Shown: one piece after another, positions 6,369 to 6,456 of the stretch
How positions within the stretch are numbered: the stretch's first letter is position 1
Layout of the letters: each line of letters opens with the position of its first letter
Source: Rhodoferax sp.
GTDB lineage: Bacteria; Pseudomonadota; Gammaproteobacteria; Burkholderiales; Burkholderiaceae_C
Assembly: GCA_028292305.1 (NCBI GenBank)
Contig: JAQGMQ010000469.1
Location: forward strand, 1-6,456
DNA: 6,456 nucleotides
Direction: 5' to 3'
Notes under the pieces: generated by a model
Seen by the model: only the letters and a program-made list of their open reading frames with translations
Told to the model about the DNA's origin: nothing
Database searches by the model: none
Program-made: the position numbers and the translations under genes

Positions 6369-6456
6369 TCAGGTCGCCAGCAAGTCCGGCAGCAAGCGGT
6401 CGTATTCGGTCTTCACCACGGCATAACATTCGCAGGTACGGGCCTGCAGGCCGGCA
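6369..6456 (-). CDS. C-terminal end of a second Crp/Fnr-type regulator (partial)
   Basis: The last 28 codons of a gene entering from the right edge end in TGA at 6369-6371. The peptide reads A-G-L-Q-A-R-T-C-E-C-Y-A-V-V-K, then T-E-Y-D-R-L-L. It aligns with the C-terminus of the complete regulator next door (G-L-E-A-A-A-C-S-C-Y-A), including the C-x-C-Y-A motif and the following helix, and it is the usual ending of this Crp/Fnr subgroup. The rest, including sensor and helix-turn-helix domains, is outside the window. Its stop is 16 to 120 bases from the possible starts of the downstream gene, so the two may be co-transcribed. Confidence 0.6.
   Translation of the reverse strand, partial: AGLQARTCECYAVVKTEYDRLLPDLLAT

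Noticed and set aside
5983..6429. A 148-codon minus-strand frame overlapping the regulator gene
   Set aside because: Its product is Arg/Gly-rich and out of frame with the recognisable sensor and helix-turn-helix segments; it is a shadow frame.

Overview
This GC-rich window reads like the chromosome of a betaproteobacterium, most likely Burkholderiales. That is an inference from the strong G/C bias at third codon positions, the gene types (a DUF3830 protein, Crp/Fnr-type regulators, a PAS-GAF-GGDEF-EAL protein) and the style of the protein sequences. No RNA gene, insertion sequence or CRISPR array was seen, and no stretch over about 180 bases lacks a gene.

Layout. On the plus strand at the left is one small gene of the DUF3830 family (68-481). 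It converges, with only 4 bases between, on a long minus-strand block that fills the rest of the window. Read in its own direction (right to left) the block holds: the last 28 codons of a Crp/Fnr-type regulator (6369-6456); a complete Crp/Fnr-type regulator (about 6317-5502); a 179-base intergenic region (5323-5501) with a 16-bp CRP-like palindrome; then kaiC (5322-3580), kaiB (3580-3290) and a 934-residue PAS-PAS-GAF-GGDEF-EAL protein (3290-486). kaiC, kaiB and the GGDEF-EAL gene each overlap the next by one base (TAATG, then TGATG), so they almost certainly form one translationally coupled operon.

How the genes may work together. KaiC is a double-domain RecA-type ATPase with two P-loops and a conserved Ser-Thr pair at the autophosphorylation position. 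KaiB is its thioredoxin-fold partner. There is no kaiA here, and this KaiC carries a C-terminal coiled-coil extension of about 80 residues, so it resembles the KaiA-independent KaiBC timers described in purple bacteria rather than the cyanobacterial three-protein oscillator. The third gene has a ruined GGDEF motif (GPNLF) and an intact EAL domain. The simplest reading is that the KaiBC unit is wired to a c-di-GMP phosphodiesterase that also senses ligands or redox state through PAS and GAF domains. The CRP-like box ahead of kaiC and the two adjacent Crp/Fnr paralogues suggest metabolic control of the operon. The wiring is inference; the gene order, overlaps and motif states are seen directly.
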